Origin: Chryseobacterium camelliae
Lineage (GTDB): Bacteria; Bacteroidota; Bacteroidia; Flavobacteriales; Weeksellaceae
Direction: 5' to 3'
Length of the DNA: 64,000 bases
NCBI RefSeq assembly: GCF_027920545.1
Contig: NZ_CP115859.1
Span: 682,001 to 746,000, forward strand
The stretch's first letter is position 1; each line of letters starts with the position of its first letter. The notes beneath the pieces are model-generated. The model did not search any database. It saw only the letters and a list, made by a program, of their open reading frames with translations, and was not told the origin of the DNA. Positions 44,784 through 55,793 of this stretch are shown piece after piece. Both the position numbers and the translations under genes were made by a program.

Positions 44784-45191
44784 TTATTCTGCAGGAATTT
44801 GAGAAGGATCCGCAAAAATAACATTCCAGCCATGCCCGTTAATATCCCAGAAAGAGTTTTGGTACATCCAACCATGATCCTGTGGTTCCTCATGTTGGTA
44901 AGCTCCGTTGGCAACAGCAGCATTCACCACCTGATCTACTTCTTCGCGGCTGTCTAAACCAATAGCCACCAAAACCTGTGTTGTATCTCCTTTCGGAACC
45001 GGTCTTTCAGAAAAAGTCTCGAAATATTCTTCCGTTAAAAACATGATCTGCATATTGTCATTCAACATCACACAAACCGCTTTTTCATCGGTGATATGTT
45101 CGTTGATCGGGAATCCTACGTTTGTCCAGAATTCCTTAGTTTTCTGAATATCCTTTACCGGGAGGTTTACATAAATCTGGTTGATTTTCAT
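44784..45191 (-). CDS. VOC (glyoxalase/bleomycin resistance-like) protein, duplicate A
   Basis: The 135-residue protein starts MKINQIYVNLPVKDIQKTKE and has FWTNVGFPINEHITDEKAV, QVLVAIGLDSREEVDQVV and DHGWMYQNSFWDINGHGWNV, the standard VOC four-module pattern with a closing metal-ligand segment. It is a close copy of the gene just upstream (45228). Ligand unknown. Confidence 0.9.
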   Translation of the reverse strand: MKINQIYVNLPVKDIQKTKEFWTNVGFPINEHITDEKAVCVMLNDNMQIMFLTEEYFETFSERPVPKGDTTQVLVAIGLDSREEVDQVVNAAVANGAYQHEEPQDHGWMYQNSFWDINGHGWNVIFADPSQIPAE

Positions 45192-45227
45192 TTTGTAATT
45201 TTTTAAATGTTGCTTAAACTTTGATAT

Positions 45228-45638
45228 TTATTCTGTCGGAAAATTAGACATATCAGCAAACATCACCTCCCATTGATGACCATTTAAATCTGAAAAAGCA
45301 CTTTGATACATCCAGCCATGATCTTGCGGTTCACTGTATTTTGAACCACCGTTTTCAATGGCCGTTTTTACCATACCATCAACTTCCTCACGACTGTTTA
45401 CTCCAATGGCAAGAAGCGTCTGAGTAGTCTCTCCATTTGCAACAGGTCTGTCTGTAAACGTCTTAAAAAACTCTTCTTTTAAAAACATTGCATAAATATG
45501 ATCTTCTTTCATAATTACACAAATCGCTTTTTCGTCTGAAAATTGTTCATTAATCGGAAATCCTAATTTCGTCCAGAATTCTCTCGTTTTCTGAACATCT
45601 TTTACCGGAAGGTTTACATAAATCTGGTTGATTTTCAT
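45228..45638 (-). CDS. VOC (glyoxalase/bleomycin resistance-like) protein, duplicate B
   Basis: From the ATG at 45638 the protein has 136 residues, starting MKINQIYVNLPVKDVQKTRE; the upstream in-frame Met at 45680 is less likely because the paralogue A begins at the same place with the same preceding bases. FWTKLGFPINEQFSDEKAIC and DHGWMYQSAFSDLNGHQWEV align throughout with A. The pair, including about 40 identical bases around the start codon, is a tandem duplication. Confidence 0.9.
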   Translation of the reverse strand: MKINQIYVNLPVKDVQKTREFWTKLGFPINEQFSDEKAICVIMKEDHIYAMFLKEEFFKTFTDRPVANGETTQTLLAIGVNSREEVDGMVKTAIENGGSKYSEPQDHGWMYQSAFSDLNGHQWEVMFADMSNFPTE

Positions 45639-45715
45639 TTTGTAATTTTTTAGTGTTAAACTTTTAATCAAAATTACCAAGTCGTAATGAGAATCAACTT
45701 GCCATAAGGCAAGAT

Positions 45716-46309
45716 TTAAATTTTATTCGGATGGGAAACCAATTCTTTACGAATCCTGCTTAAAGAAGTGTCTGTAACACCCAGATAGGAAGCGATTTGT
45801 TTCAAAGGAGCGAATTGGATGACGTGAGGTTTTTGTTCGAGCAGATTAAGATAGCGTTTCGTTGCAGATAGGGTAAACATTTCTACAGAGCGTTGTTTGT
45901 AAGCGAAAAGCTGTTGCGACATCCACGCTCTTCCCCATTCTCTGAGATTCGGGATTTTGTGGAATAATTCCTGGAAAGTTTCAAAATCAAATCTCCAGCA
46001 TTCACAATCCGAGATGCATACAATATTTTCTTGAGTAGAAATTCTCTGAAATAATGATGAAACCTCAATAATGACTTCATTTTCCACAAAAAAATGGGTG
46101 GTTACTTCATTCCCGTTGAAGTCATTGACAAATGAACGAGCCAAACCTTTTTCCAAAATATAGTATTCATTGGCCGTTTTTCCTTCTTCCAGGATAAAAT
46201 CTCCTTTCTGAAAAAATACTTTTTCATGGGCCTGAAATATCTCTTCAAGCTCTTCCTGCAGAAAAAACGGGAAATCATAGCAGATTTCCAAGGCTTTATT
46301 ACTCATCAA
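45716..46309 (-). CDS. Crp/Fnr-family transcription regulator
   Basis: The 197-residue protein has an N-terminal cyclic-nucleotide-binding-like beta roll (about 20-130: FFQKGDFILEEGKTANEYYI, LEKGLARSFVNDF) and a C-terminal helix-turn-helix (IASYLGVTDTSLSRIRKE at about 168-185). No Fe-S cysteines of the Fnr kind and no clear cAMP phosphate-binding arginine cassette are visible, so the signal is open. It is the most upstream gene of the same-strand island, 77 bases before the VOC duplicates, and is the natural candidate for its regulator. Confidence 0.9.
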   Translation of the reverse strand: MMSNKALEICYDFPFFLQEELEEIFQAHEKVFFQKGDFILEEGKTANEYYILEKGLARSFVNDFNGNEVTTHFFVENEVIIEVSSLFQRISTQENIVCISDCECWRFDFETFQELFHKIPNLREWGRAWMSQQLFAYKQRSVEMFTLSATKRYLNLLEQKPHVIQFAPLKQIASYLGVTDTSLSRIRKELVSHPNKI

Positions 46310-46580
46310 GTTTCAATGTTTTTTAGGTTTTTAAAATTAGAATTTTTATCTGAGATGATAAAGAATATATTAAACAAAATAATAAATACGACAAGCCAAT
46401 CAGATATAATTCATTACATTTTAACGTCATAAGATATTTACATCAATTACTAATTATTAAACGTTTAAATTTTAACCATACAAAGTCTTTACGTGTTTAA
46501 CTCTTAAATTCTTTAAGTGAAAAGAAGAACCCACAAGTTTTTGAGAATCTAGTTTTTTCTCTTATTAAAATTAAATATGC

Positions 46581-46682
46581 TGTCATACTGAAAGTAGCAA
46601 ATCGGATTGAAGAATCTATATTCTTAAGCATTGAGATTCTTTGAACTCCGTTCGCATCCTTTTAGGCTGTGTCAGAATGACA
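46581..46682. repeat. TGTCAT-ended inverted repeat
   Basis: TGTCATACTGA at the left end pairs with TCAGAATGACA at the right end (one mismatch), and AAGAATCT with AGATTCTT further in. The same ends and inner motif occur at 62863 and as a fragment at 42701. The rest of the spacer 46310-46709 is AT-rich with nothing recognisable. Confidence 0.75.
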
Positions 46683-46709
46683 AAAGAAGCATTTATTTGT
46701 AGTAAAAAC

Positions 46710-47921
46710 TTAAAATAAAGAGAGCTGGATCGGTTTTGGAGGAGAAGGTTTCTGAGCATCTCCAAAAACAGTCTTTCCACCGAAACGCCAGGAATTCTGC
46801 CGTTCTTCTTCGATAACCTGTTGAATATCAAAATCAGGAGTAAAATCCTTTTCCGTAGCTTCAATAATCTGATGAAGTTTATTCAGTGTTTTTAATTTAT
46901 CCGAATGTCCAAGCTTGGATTTTTCAATTCCTGTTCTAAGAATCTGAATACTTTCGTCGTACACTTTTGTAGGAACCGGAAACGGATGCCCGTCTTTTCC
47001 GCCATGAGCAAAGGAAAATCTTGCAGGGTCTTTAAATCTCGAAGGCGCTCCGTGAATCACTTCACTTACCAAAGCCAAAGACTGCATGGTTCGCGGACCT
47101 ACTCCTTCCAGCATCAATAAGTCTTCAAAATTTTGCGGCTGTTGTTCTCTTGTGATATATAAAAGCGCTCCAAGACGTTTCAGATCAACATCGGAAGCCT
47201 GAACATCGTGATGGTTAGGAAGAATTAATCTGGAAAAATCATTCATCACTTCTGCGGAATCGGTATGAGAAATTTCTAAAATTCCTTTACGGTTTTCCGA
47301 AGCTTCAGAAGCCGTTAAATTTAAAATCTGTCCTCTTGAAATTCCATTAATTCCTGTGTGAGGCTCTTCAACAAAGGACGTAATATGTTCAGAATGCCAG
47401 TGATAGCGTCTCGCCGTTCCGTCAGATTCGTGCATTCCCTGTTGAACAACACTCCAATTTCCATTGTCAGACAAAATAAAATTGTGCAAATACAATTGAT
47501 AACCATCCTGAATAGCCGTATTATCAACCTTTGCGGAAAGTTTACTGGCTTTTACCAACTCATTTCCGTTCAAGCCTGTTTTATCCGCAATTTGGAGTAA
47601 TTCTGAAGGCGTATCTCTCGAAAACTTGCCTTTTCCTCCACAAATATAGAGTCCCAAAGACTGAGAATTCGGATTAATCGACCGCTTCAAAGCACCCATT
47701 ACAGAAGTGGTAATTCCTGAAGAATGCCAATCCATTCCCATGACCGCCCCGAAGCTTTGAAACCAAAACGGATCTGCCAACCGACGGAGTACTTCGTCTT
47801 TACCATAATCCGCTAAAATAACTTCAACGATTGAAAGCCCAAGAACAGACATACGCTCATACAGCCAAGGCGGTACTTTGCCATAATGTAGAGGTAAATC
47901 TGCTGTTCCGGAACGTTTCAT
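46710..47921 (-). CDS. DUF763 protein with C-terminal clamp-binding-like motif
   Basis: The 403-residue protein belongs to DUF763: it starts MKRSGTADLPLHYGKVPPWL and contains FGAVMGMDWHSSGITTSVMG, a repeat-like HSEH segment and GVGPRTMQSLALVSEVIHG, which looks like a helix-hairpin-helix turn. DUF763 occurs in bacteria and archaea and has no settled function. The extreme C-terminus is IQLSLF, matching the QL(S/D)LF pentapeptide by which many repair and replication proteins dock on the DnaN sliding clamp, after a Pro-rich linker (KPSPPKP). This points to DNA metabolism. Confidence 0.9.
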   Translation of the reverse strand: MKRSGTADLPLHYGKVPPWLYERMSVLGLSIVEVILADYGKDEVLRRLADPFWFQSFGAVMGMDWHSSGITTSVMGALKRSINPNSQSLGLYICGGKGKFSRDTPSELLQIADKTGLNGNELVKASKLSAKVDNTAIQDGYQLYLHNFILSDNGNWSVVQQGMHESDGTARRYHWHSEHITSFVEEPHTGINGISRGQILNLTASEASENRKGILEISHTDSAEVMNDFSRLILPNHHDVQASDVDLKRLGALLYITREQQPQNFEDLLMLEGVGPRTMQSLALVSEVIHGAPSRFKDPARFSFAHGGKDGHPFPVPTKVYDESIQILRTGIEKSKLGHSDKLKTLNKLHQIIEATEKDFTPDFDIQQVIEEERQNSWRFGGKTVFGDAQKPSPPKPIQLSLF

Positions 47922-47987
47922 TGTGTAAAGGTAGGGGTATCGTTTTTAATTTTTAATGATTTGAGTCAGAATTTCAAACCTTTATCA

Positions 47988-48018
47988 ACAAAAAAGCCCT
48001 GCAAATTTTTCTGCAGGA
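47988..48018 (-). terminator. Rho-independent terminator of tpx
   Basis: On the minus strand CCTGCA and TGCAGG form the core of a stem over eight A/T bases and GCTTTTTTG follows. It lies 31 bases past the tpx stop. Confidence 0.85.
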
Positions 48019-48048
48019 CCTTTCCTAGAAATTTTTATTTCCGGTATC

Positions 48049-48549
48049 TTATTTTAATGCGGCTAAAGCTGCTTCATAGTTTGGCTCATGTACAATTTCC
48101 GGAACCTGCTCTGTGTATACAATTTTATTATTTTCGTCTGTAACGATTACCGCACGGCTCAAAAGACCTTTCATTGGAGAGTCGGTAATTGTTACTTCAT
48201 AATCATCACCGAAGCTTCCTCTGAAGTCTGAAAGTGTTTCCACATTGTTCAACCCTTCTGCAGCACAAAATCTTGCCAATGCAAAAGGTAAATCTTTAGA
48301 AACGTTAATTACAACAGTATTTTCCAAATTTGAAGCTTCTTCATTAAATTTTCTTGCAGAAGCTGCACAAATTCCTGTATCGATAGAAGGGAAAATATTG
48401 ATCACTTTTTTCTTTCCGTCAAAATTTTCCAAAGTCTTCACATTTAATCCAGAATCTACCAAAGCAAAATCTCTGATTGTTGTTCCTACTGACGGAAGAA
48501 CTCCTATTGTATGTATTTCGTTTCCTTTTAAAGTAATAGTCGTTGACAT
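48049..48549 (-). CDS. tpx: Thiol peroxidase, cytosolic
   Basis: The 166-residue peroxiredoxin has the Tpx pattern: peroxidatic C61 in PSIDTGICAASARKF and resolving C95 in LARFCAAEGL, the same positions as in E. coli Tpx. IRDFALVDSGLNVKTLENF and SPMKGLLSRAVIVTDENNK are family segments. It lacks a signal peptide, so it acts in the cytoplasm and reduces hydrogen and organic peroxides using thioredoxin. A secreted relative lies at 62229. Transcribed alone with a strong terminator. Confidence 0.95.
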   Translation of the reverse strand: MSTTITLKGNEIHTIGVLPSVGTTIRDFALVDSGLNVKTLENFDGKKKVINIFPSIDTGICAASARKFNEEASNLENTVVINVSKDLPFALARFCAAEGLNNVETLSDFRGSFGDDYEVTITDSPMKGLLSRAVIVTDENNKIVYTEQVPEIVHEPNYEAALAALK

Positions 48550-48675
48550 AAATTTATATTTTTAAGTTTTTTCAAATTTAATCAAAAAGACGGGCTTTTT
48601 AAACTTATCAAGGTTAAATTAATCATAAAGTGGAAAATCTTATTGAGGGATAGATCTAAAAATTTAATTTTTAAC

Positions 48676-48683
48676 TAAATTTG
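48676..48683 (+). promoter_or_regulatory. -7 promoter box of the isocitrate dehydrogenase gene
   Basis: TAAATTTG matches TAnnTTTG exactly and lies 36 bases before the ATG at 48720. No -33 box is evident. Confidence 0.55.
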
Positions 48684-48701
48684 TGGGTCTTTAAAAATTA
48701 A

Positions 48702-50939
<2,238 letters not shown>

Positions 50940-50962
50940 TTTTCGATCTTGATATACATTTG

Positions 50963-50989
50963 AAAGCCCCTTAAAAAAGGGGCTTTTTT
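50963..50989 (+). terminator. Rho-independent terminator of icd
   Basis: AAAGCCCCTT pairs with AAGGGGCTTT over four A, followed by T residues. Confidence 0.93.
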
Positions 50990-51090
50990 ATATTCACGAA
51001 TCTAATATTTGTTGAGGCTTAAAGTAAAAATAAACTACATTCGTCTTTAATAAAACAAATATCAACTTTTCAAATTACTTATGTAAAAAT

Positions 51091-51199
51091 AAATCCTCTT
51101 AAATATTGAGAGGATTTATTGTAGAAAATATAAATATTAACCCATTAAGAATTTATACATAAGCTTAATGAAAAAAAACATTCTGTTTTTTTAGCTTTA
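51091..51199. other. Two AT-rich hairpins in the icd/MFS spacer
   Basis: AAATCCTCT and AGAGGATTT form a stem at 51091-51117, and AAAAAAACA/TGTTTTTTT with outer AAGCT/AGCTT forms a second at about 51161-51199. Either may end the convergent MFS gene. No gene is visible from 50990 to 51269. Confidence 0.5.
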
Positions 51200-51269
51200 A
51201 AGTTGAAACAAGTCTTACTATTCTCAACCCCTTCAATACAACTTAATGGTTCAAATTCTTTACTTTTAA

Positions 51270-52460
51270 TTAAGCATGCGCTTTTCTCAATTTAATCATA
51301 CTTAGAATAAACAGCCCTAAAATTCCCAATACAAAATACCCTTCTGCCACTTCCAATTGAATGGTCGGCTTAATAACTGCAACAATTCCGTAGCTGATTG
51401 CAGAAGTAATGATAAAGGCAATTCCACCGGTTAAACCGCCTGCAATTCCTGCGGAATTCGGAAATCTGCCAATACAGTAAGAGAAGTAGTTATTAAAGAT
51501 AAATCCGGCTGTCACATGAATTACAAAAGCAAATGCAACCAGGCTGTAAATATTATTTGAAAAATAGGAGGCAATAAACATTAGTATGATCAAAAATAGC
51601 TGGATAAAATTAGCATATCGGATTTTAGGCAAAAAGGCTTTATTGATTAATGCTTTTCCTAAAAATCCGCCCGTCATCCACGCAAAACCGAGGATCAGAG
51701 AAACGTAACCTGCAACGACCTCAGAATAACCCATTTTATGTTCAATAATAAAAGAACCGCACAGATTAAAGAACATAATCATTGAGTAGCTCAATCCGCA
51801 CATCACCATTCCGTAGAAGAAATCTTTTGCTTTAAACATGGATTCGTATTCTTTCAAAAGGAACTGAATATGGAAGGGATTTCTTTTTTTCAATGTTTCC
51901 CCGGAAAACATAAATTCCAATATTAAAAGCAACAAACTATATCCCGCCAATACATAAAAATTCGACTGCCATCCAAAGTTTTTCTGCAAATATCCTCCAA
52001 TAAAAGGCGCAATAATAGGACCGACCGACCAAACGATCGTCATGATACTCAAATAATGTTTCCTTGCCTCCCCTTCATAAACATCTACAAAAAACGCCCG
52101 TTTTGCCACAACAGCAAATCCCGACAAAACTCCCTGCAACACACGCATTGCATAGATTACAAATAAATTCTGAGTGGTTGCCGTAATTAGAAACGAAACC
52201 ACAAACAAAGCCAGAGAAGCCATTGAAACCTTGTATCTTCCGAAAGAATCCACAATACTTCCGGCAAAAAACTGAGTGAGTCCGTAACTGATTAAAAATA
52301 TGGATAAAGTGAGTTGTATATTGCTTTCCGACTGATTCAGCTCTGTCGCCATACTCGGCATTGAAGGTAAGTAAATATCCGTCGCCAAACCCGACATCGG
52401 AATTACCGCAAAAGCTAAAATGGTTGCAATAAACTGATTTTTTTCTTTAAGTGTTACCAT
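51270..52460 (-). CDS. Bcr/CflA-type MFS efflux transporter
   Basis: The 396-residue protein has about 12 hydrophobic helices. SGLATDIYLPSMPSMATEL in the first loop is the drug:H+ antiporter (Bcr/CflA) signature, and FAGSIVDSFGRYKVSMASL is MFS motif A. AMRVLQGVLSGFAVVAKRAF and WSVGPIIAPFIGGYL follow in TM4-TM5. It probably exports a drug or metabolite. It is the last gene of an AraC-aldo/keto reductase-MFS cluster on one strand, 70 bases after the reductase. Confidence 0.92.
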   Translation of the reverse strand: MVTLKEKNQFIATILAFAVIPMSGLATDIYLPSMPSMATELNQSESNIQLTLSIFLISYGLTQFFAGSIVDSFGRYKVSMASLALFVVSFLITATTQNLFVIYAMRVLQGVLSGFAVVAKRAFFVDVYEGEARKHYLSIMTIVWSVGPIIAPFIGGYLQKNFGWQSNFYVLAGYSLLLLILEFMFSGETLKKRNPFHIQFLLKEYESMFKAKDFFYGMVMCGLSYSMIMFFNLCGSFIIEHKMGYSEVVAGYVSLILGFAWMTGGFLGKALINKAFLPKIRYANFIQLFLIILMFIASYFSNNIYSLVAFAFVIHVTAGFIFNNYFSYCIGRFPNSAGIAGGLTGGIAFIITSAISYGIVAVIKPTIQLEVAEGYFVLGILGLFILSMIKLRKAHA

Positions 52461-52530
52461 CTGTCATTATATCTTTTCATAAAAAATTCAGATTCCCGAA
52501 ACCCATTCAGAAATCCGAATCAAATCATTT

Positions 52531-53532
52531 TTAATTGTTTACTAATTTCATGGAACCTTCACTGTATCTTTCACCGATGTTCGGATATTTTTGTAAGATA
52601 GAATCGATCGTTTCCAAATCTGATTGAGAAAGCTCGATATGGGTCGCCTCGATATTCTCTTCTAAATATTTGATCCGTTTTGTTCCCGGAATCGGAATAA
52701 TATCTTCACCCTTATTTAATACCCAGGCCAAAGCTAACTGAGTTCCCTTAACACCCTTTGAAGCTGCAAAATCATTGATTTCCTTCGCCAGATTTCTGTT
52801 ATTTTCAAGATATTTTTCCTGATAGCGAGGCAATGATTTTCTGAAATCCTCATCGCCAAAATTCTGAACCTCATTGATATTGGAGAAAAGACCTCTCGCC
52901 AAAGGAGAATACGGAACCAAAGTAATTCCCAGTTCTCTAATCGTCGGTAATATTTCCTTTTTCACGTCTTTTGTTAAAAGTGAATATTCTGATTGCAAAG
53001 CGGTAATCGGGTGAATTTTATTTGCTTTTCTAATAGATTCTGCTGAAGCTTCCGACAATCCCAAATATTTTACTTTTCCTGCTTTTACCAGCTCTGCCAT
53101 CGCTCCTACTGTTTCCTCAACAGGAATGTTCGGATCCACTCTGTGAGCGTAATACAAATCGATTTCATCAATTTTCAATCTCTGAAGACTCAAATCAACT
53201 GCTTTTCTGATCCATTCCGGAGAACCGTCGAAATAGGTTCCGGGAGCACCGCTGTGACTTGCTTTTCCATCTTTAAATCTGAATCCGAATTTCGTAGCGA
53301 TAAAAATCTTATCACGGTTCGGAACCAAAACCTTTGAGATCAGTTTTTCATTTTCTCCGTTGGCATACATATCTGCCGTATCCCAGAAGTTGACTCCCAA
53401 GTCCAGCGCTTTATGCAACGTATTAATACTTTCCTGTTCGTCTGTCGGTCCGTACGCAAAGCTCATTCCCATACATCCCAAACCAATGGCAGATAACTGC
53501 TCTCCTGTGTTTCCTAATTTTCTAAATTTCAT
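52531..53532 (-). CDS. Aldo/keto reductase
   Basis: The 333-residue TIM-barrel enzyme has FRKLGNTGEQLSAIGLGCMG at the start, the catalytic Asp/Tyr in FWDTADMYANGENEKL, the Lys region KIFIATKFGFRF and His in YYAHRVDPNIPVEE. IIPIPGTKRIKYLEENIEA is the NADP-binding C-terminal end. This is the YqkF/AKR13-like branch, which reduces aldehydes with NADPH. It follows an AraC regulator and precedes an efflux gene, a setting often tied to a stress or toxic aldehyde response. Confidence 0.94.
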   Translation of the reverse strand: MKFRKLGNTGEQLSAIGLGCMGMSFAYGPTDEQESINTLHKALDLGVNFWDTADMYANGENEKLISKVLVPNRDKIFIATKFGFRFKDGKASHSGAPGTYFDGSPEWIRKAVDLSLQRLKIDEIDLYYAHRVDPNIPVEETVGAMAELVKAGKVKYLGLSEASAESIRKANKIHPITALQSEYSLLTKDVKKEILPTIRELGITLVPYSPLARGLFSNINEVQNFGDEDFRKSLPRYQEKYLENNRNLAKEINDFAASKGVKGTQLALAWVLNKGEDIIPIPGTKRIKYLEENIEATHIELSQSDLETIDSILQKYPNIGERYSEGSMKLVNN

Positions 53533-53709
53533 CTGTTTATTTATTATTTTTTTTAATGGTCAGATGGAATAGCCTCAAATAATCATTCCTTGGGTATGAA
53601 AAATTCTTATGGCTATTTCATGATATGCTGTGATTTTAAATTTACAGGACAAAATTATATCTGAAATCAGTCGATTACCATATAGAAATCAAACGAAGAA
53701 TTATAAAAT

Positions 53710-54615
53710 TCAAACAGCAGCAGTTCTCACCGCGTTAGGTGTCATTCCTGTTTGCTTTTTAAAATAATTGGTAAAATAGGCAGGTTCTTCAAAACCTAAT
53801 CCGTAGGCAATCTCAGAGATATTCCAGTCGGTGTGTTTCAGTAACGCACTGGCTTCCTGAATAATTCTTGAAGCAATTTGCTGGCTCGTGGTTCTTCCTG
53901 TGATCTCTTTTACGGAACGGTTAAGCGAATTGACATGAATGGATAAACTTTCCGCATAATCAACCGGGCTTTTCAATTTTAAAAATCTTTCCGGACTGTC
54001 AATAGGAAATTGTCTTTCAAGCAATTCCATAAATAATGAAGCCACTCTCTGTGAAGCATTCTGATAAGGCTCAAAGTTTTCTGCAGGATGTATTTTCATG
54101 GTTTCATGAACCAGAAGGTGAAGGTAAGCCCGCAACATATCGTATTTATGCAAATAATCTGACTGAATCTCGGTCATCATTTTAATGAAAATATCGGAAG
54201 CTGTTCTTTGCTGTTCTTCATCAATAAAGAAAACCGGAGTTCCTCCAATTCTGAAAAGCGGTGATTCCTGAAGGATTCCCAAGCGGTTCCCGTCCTGCAG
54301 AAACTGGTCGGTAAAAAGACAGAAAAATCCTTTTTGATCTTCATCATCGGCTTCCCAAGAATAAGGAATCACAGGGTTCGAAAACAACAATGCAGGTTGA
54401 TCTACATAAATCCATTTATCTGCATAATGCAGCTTTCCTTTTCCAATAATTAAGGATATTTTATAGTAATCTCTCCTGCTGTATGGAGTAATGGATGAAC
54501 AGTTTTCTCGTGAAAACACATTAAAATGACCTACTCCGGGAGTTTTGATACATTGCAAACCTTGATTCTGAGCATTGCGCTCATAAAAACCTTTTACTGT
54601 TTCTCTGGATTCCAT
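53710..54615 (-). CDS. AraC-family transcription regulator
   Basis: The 301-residue protein has a cupin-like N-terminal sensor (about 15-150: YYKISLIIGKGKLHYADKWI, YVDQPALLFSNPVIPY) and a C-terminal AraC DNA-binding domain with two HTH units (NSLNRSVKEITGRTTSQQIA and WNISEIAYGLGFEEPAYFTN with YFKKQTGMTPNAVR). It lies upstream of, and reads with, the aldo/keto reductase and MFS genes, so it probably controls them. The ligand is unknown. Confidence 0.93.
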   Translation of the reverse strand: MESRETVKGFYERNAQNQGLQCIKTPGVGHFNVFSRENCSSITPYSRRDYYKISLIIGKGKLHYADKWIYVDQPALLFSNPVIPYSWEADDEDQKGFFCLFTDQFLQDGNRLGILQESPLFRIGGTPVFFIDEEQQRTASDIFIKMMTEIQSDYLHKYDMLRAYLHLLVHETMKIHPAENFEPYQNASQRVASLFMELLERQFPIDSPERFLKLKSPVDYAESLSIHVNSLNRSVKEITGRTTSQQIASRIIQEASALLKHTDWNISEIAYGLGFEEPAYFTNYFKKQTGMTPNAVRTAAV

Positions 54616-54706
54616 GGTTCAAAATTATAAAATTCAAACAAGAGCTGGAAGAAAAAATAATTACAATTGATAAAATGATTCGAAGGTTTGGAATATAGAA
54701 ATAAAA

Positions 54707-54732
54707 AGTGACTGATCTTTCGACCAGCCACT
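54707..54732 (-). terminator. Terminator of the secreted His-tail gene
   Basis: On the minus strand AGTGGCTGG pairs with its near-complement CAGTCACT over an 8-base loop and TTTTTAT follows. It lies 24 bases past the stop of the gene at 54756. Confidence 0.75.
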
Positions 54733-54755
54733 AAAAATGTATAGTTGATAATTGA

Positions 54756-55193
54756 TTAATCATCATGATGTTTGTGTTTTCCATGCCCTTCCTGATAAAT
54801 ATAAACTTTTTTGCCTCCGTGCTTATATTTTTTACCGTTATTTTTATTACGGTTATAGTAGGCTACAGGATTCTGACCTTTATAGTATTTCTTTTTAAAT
54901 TTCAAATATTTCTCTCGCCCCATAATTCTTTCTAGCTCGATATATCTGTCATTTCTCCATCGATCCGGGTTATGAACATATACTCTGTTCCAGGAATCAT
55001 AATCGTCGTATCTGTCATTTAAAACATAAATTTCCCTTGCCTGAGTCTGTGACAATACCAGATCTACAATAATAGCTTCCCAATTGATATCTGTTATGCT
55101 TCTTCTATAATCATCATAATAATAAGACTGTGCGTAGCTTATACTAAATGTTCCAAAAAGCATTGCAGCCAATAATAACTTTTTCATTTTCAC
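54756..55193 (-). CDS. Secreted basic protein with His-rich C-terminus
   Basis: The 145-residue protein has a signal peptide (MKMKKLLLAAMLFGTFSISY then AQ) and a Tyr/Asp/Arg-rich mature chain, with LSQTQAREIYVLNDRYDDYD resembling the LTxxQ-helix of CpxP/Spy-like chaperones, though not closely. The tail is basic and ends GHGKHKHHDD, which could bind metal ions. The spacer 55194-55505 upstream is AT-rich with nothing recognisable. It has its own terminator. Function unknown. Confidence 0.75.
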   Translation of the reverse strand: MKMKKLLLAAMLFGTFSISYAQSYYYDDYRRSITDINWEAIIVDLVLSQTQAREIYVLNDRYDDYDSWNRVYVHNPDRWRNDRYIELERIMGREKYLKFKKKYYKGQNPVAYYNRNKNNGKKYKHGGKKVYIYQEGHGKHKHHDD

Positions 55194-55505
55194 TCCTTTT
55201 AAAATTAAACTATTAATTAGTTCTCAATTAGAGTGCCAAATTCGTTTCGAAGAGGTTTCAATTCCTCAAAAAAAACCATAAACCATTGATAATCTTTAAA
55301 ATAGATTTTTAATTATTGAGATCGTGTTTTGATTAATTTCCCCCTCTTTCTTCTTATTTTCATTAATTCTTCTCATTAAATCTAAAAAGAATATAAATTC
55401 CGTTAAGATTCTTTTAAAATATTTACGATTATCATTTATAATTTGTAATTTTAAGAGGAGAAAAAATTATTAGAACCCATTTTTTAACACCCAAATTTCA
55501 ATCGT

Positions 55506-55793
55506 ATGGAAAATATAAAATTTGAAGTATCTCCATATCAAGATGAGTTGCAGATATTAATTGATGGAAAAAAAGCAGGTTATATGTCTATAGAAATTGA
55601 CGGAAGGCTTCTTATCGTATATTATACCAAGCTTGATGAGGAAATTGAAGGAAAAGGATATGCCAAAATGCTTTTAGATGAACTGGTACGCTATGCCGAA
55701 GAGAAAGATCTGCTGGTAGATCCTGAATGTGATTTTGTAAGACAGCAGTTTGAAAATCACCCGGCAAGATATAAAGATATTTGGCATGCTTAA
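55506..55793 (+). CDS. Short GNAT-type acetyltransferase (Acetyltransf_CG)
   Basis: The 95-residue protein has the compact GNAT fold of the YjdJ/GTLF3B type: ENIKFEVSPYQDELQILIDG, then the beta-strand YMSIEIDGRLLIVYYTKLDE, the acetyl-CoA loop EGKGYAKMLLDELVRYA and a closing DPECDFVRQQFENHPARYKD. The length is normal for the family. The acceptor is unknown. Its TAA touches the stop of the convergent MBL gene with no base in between. Confidence 0.88.
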   Translation: MENIKFEVSPYQDELQILIDGKKAGYMSIEIDGRLLIVYYTKLDEEIEGKGYAKMLLDELVRYAEEKDLLVDPECDFVRQQFENHPARYKDIWHA

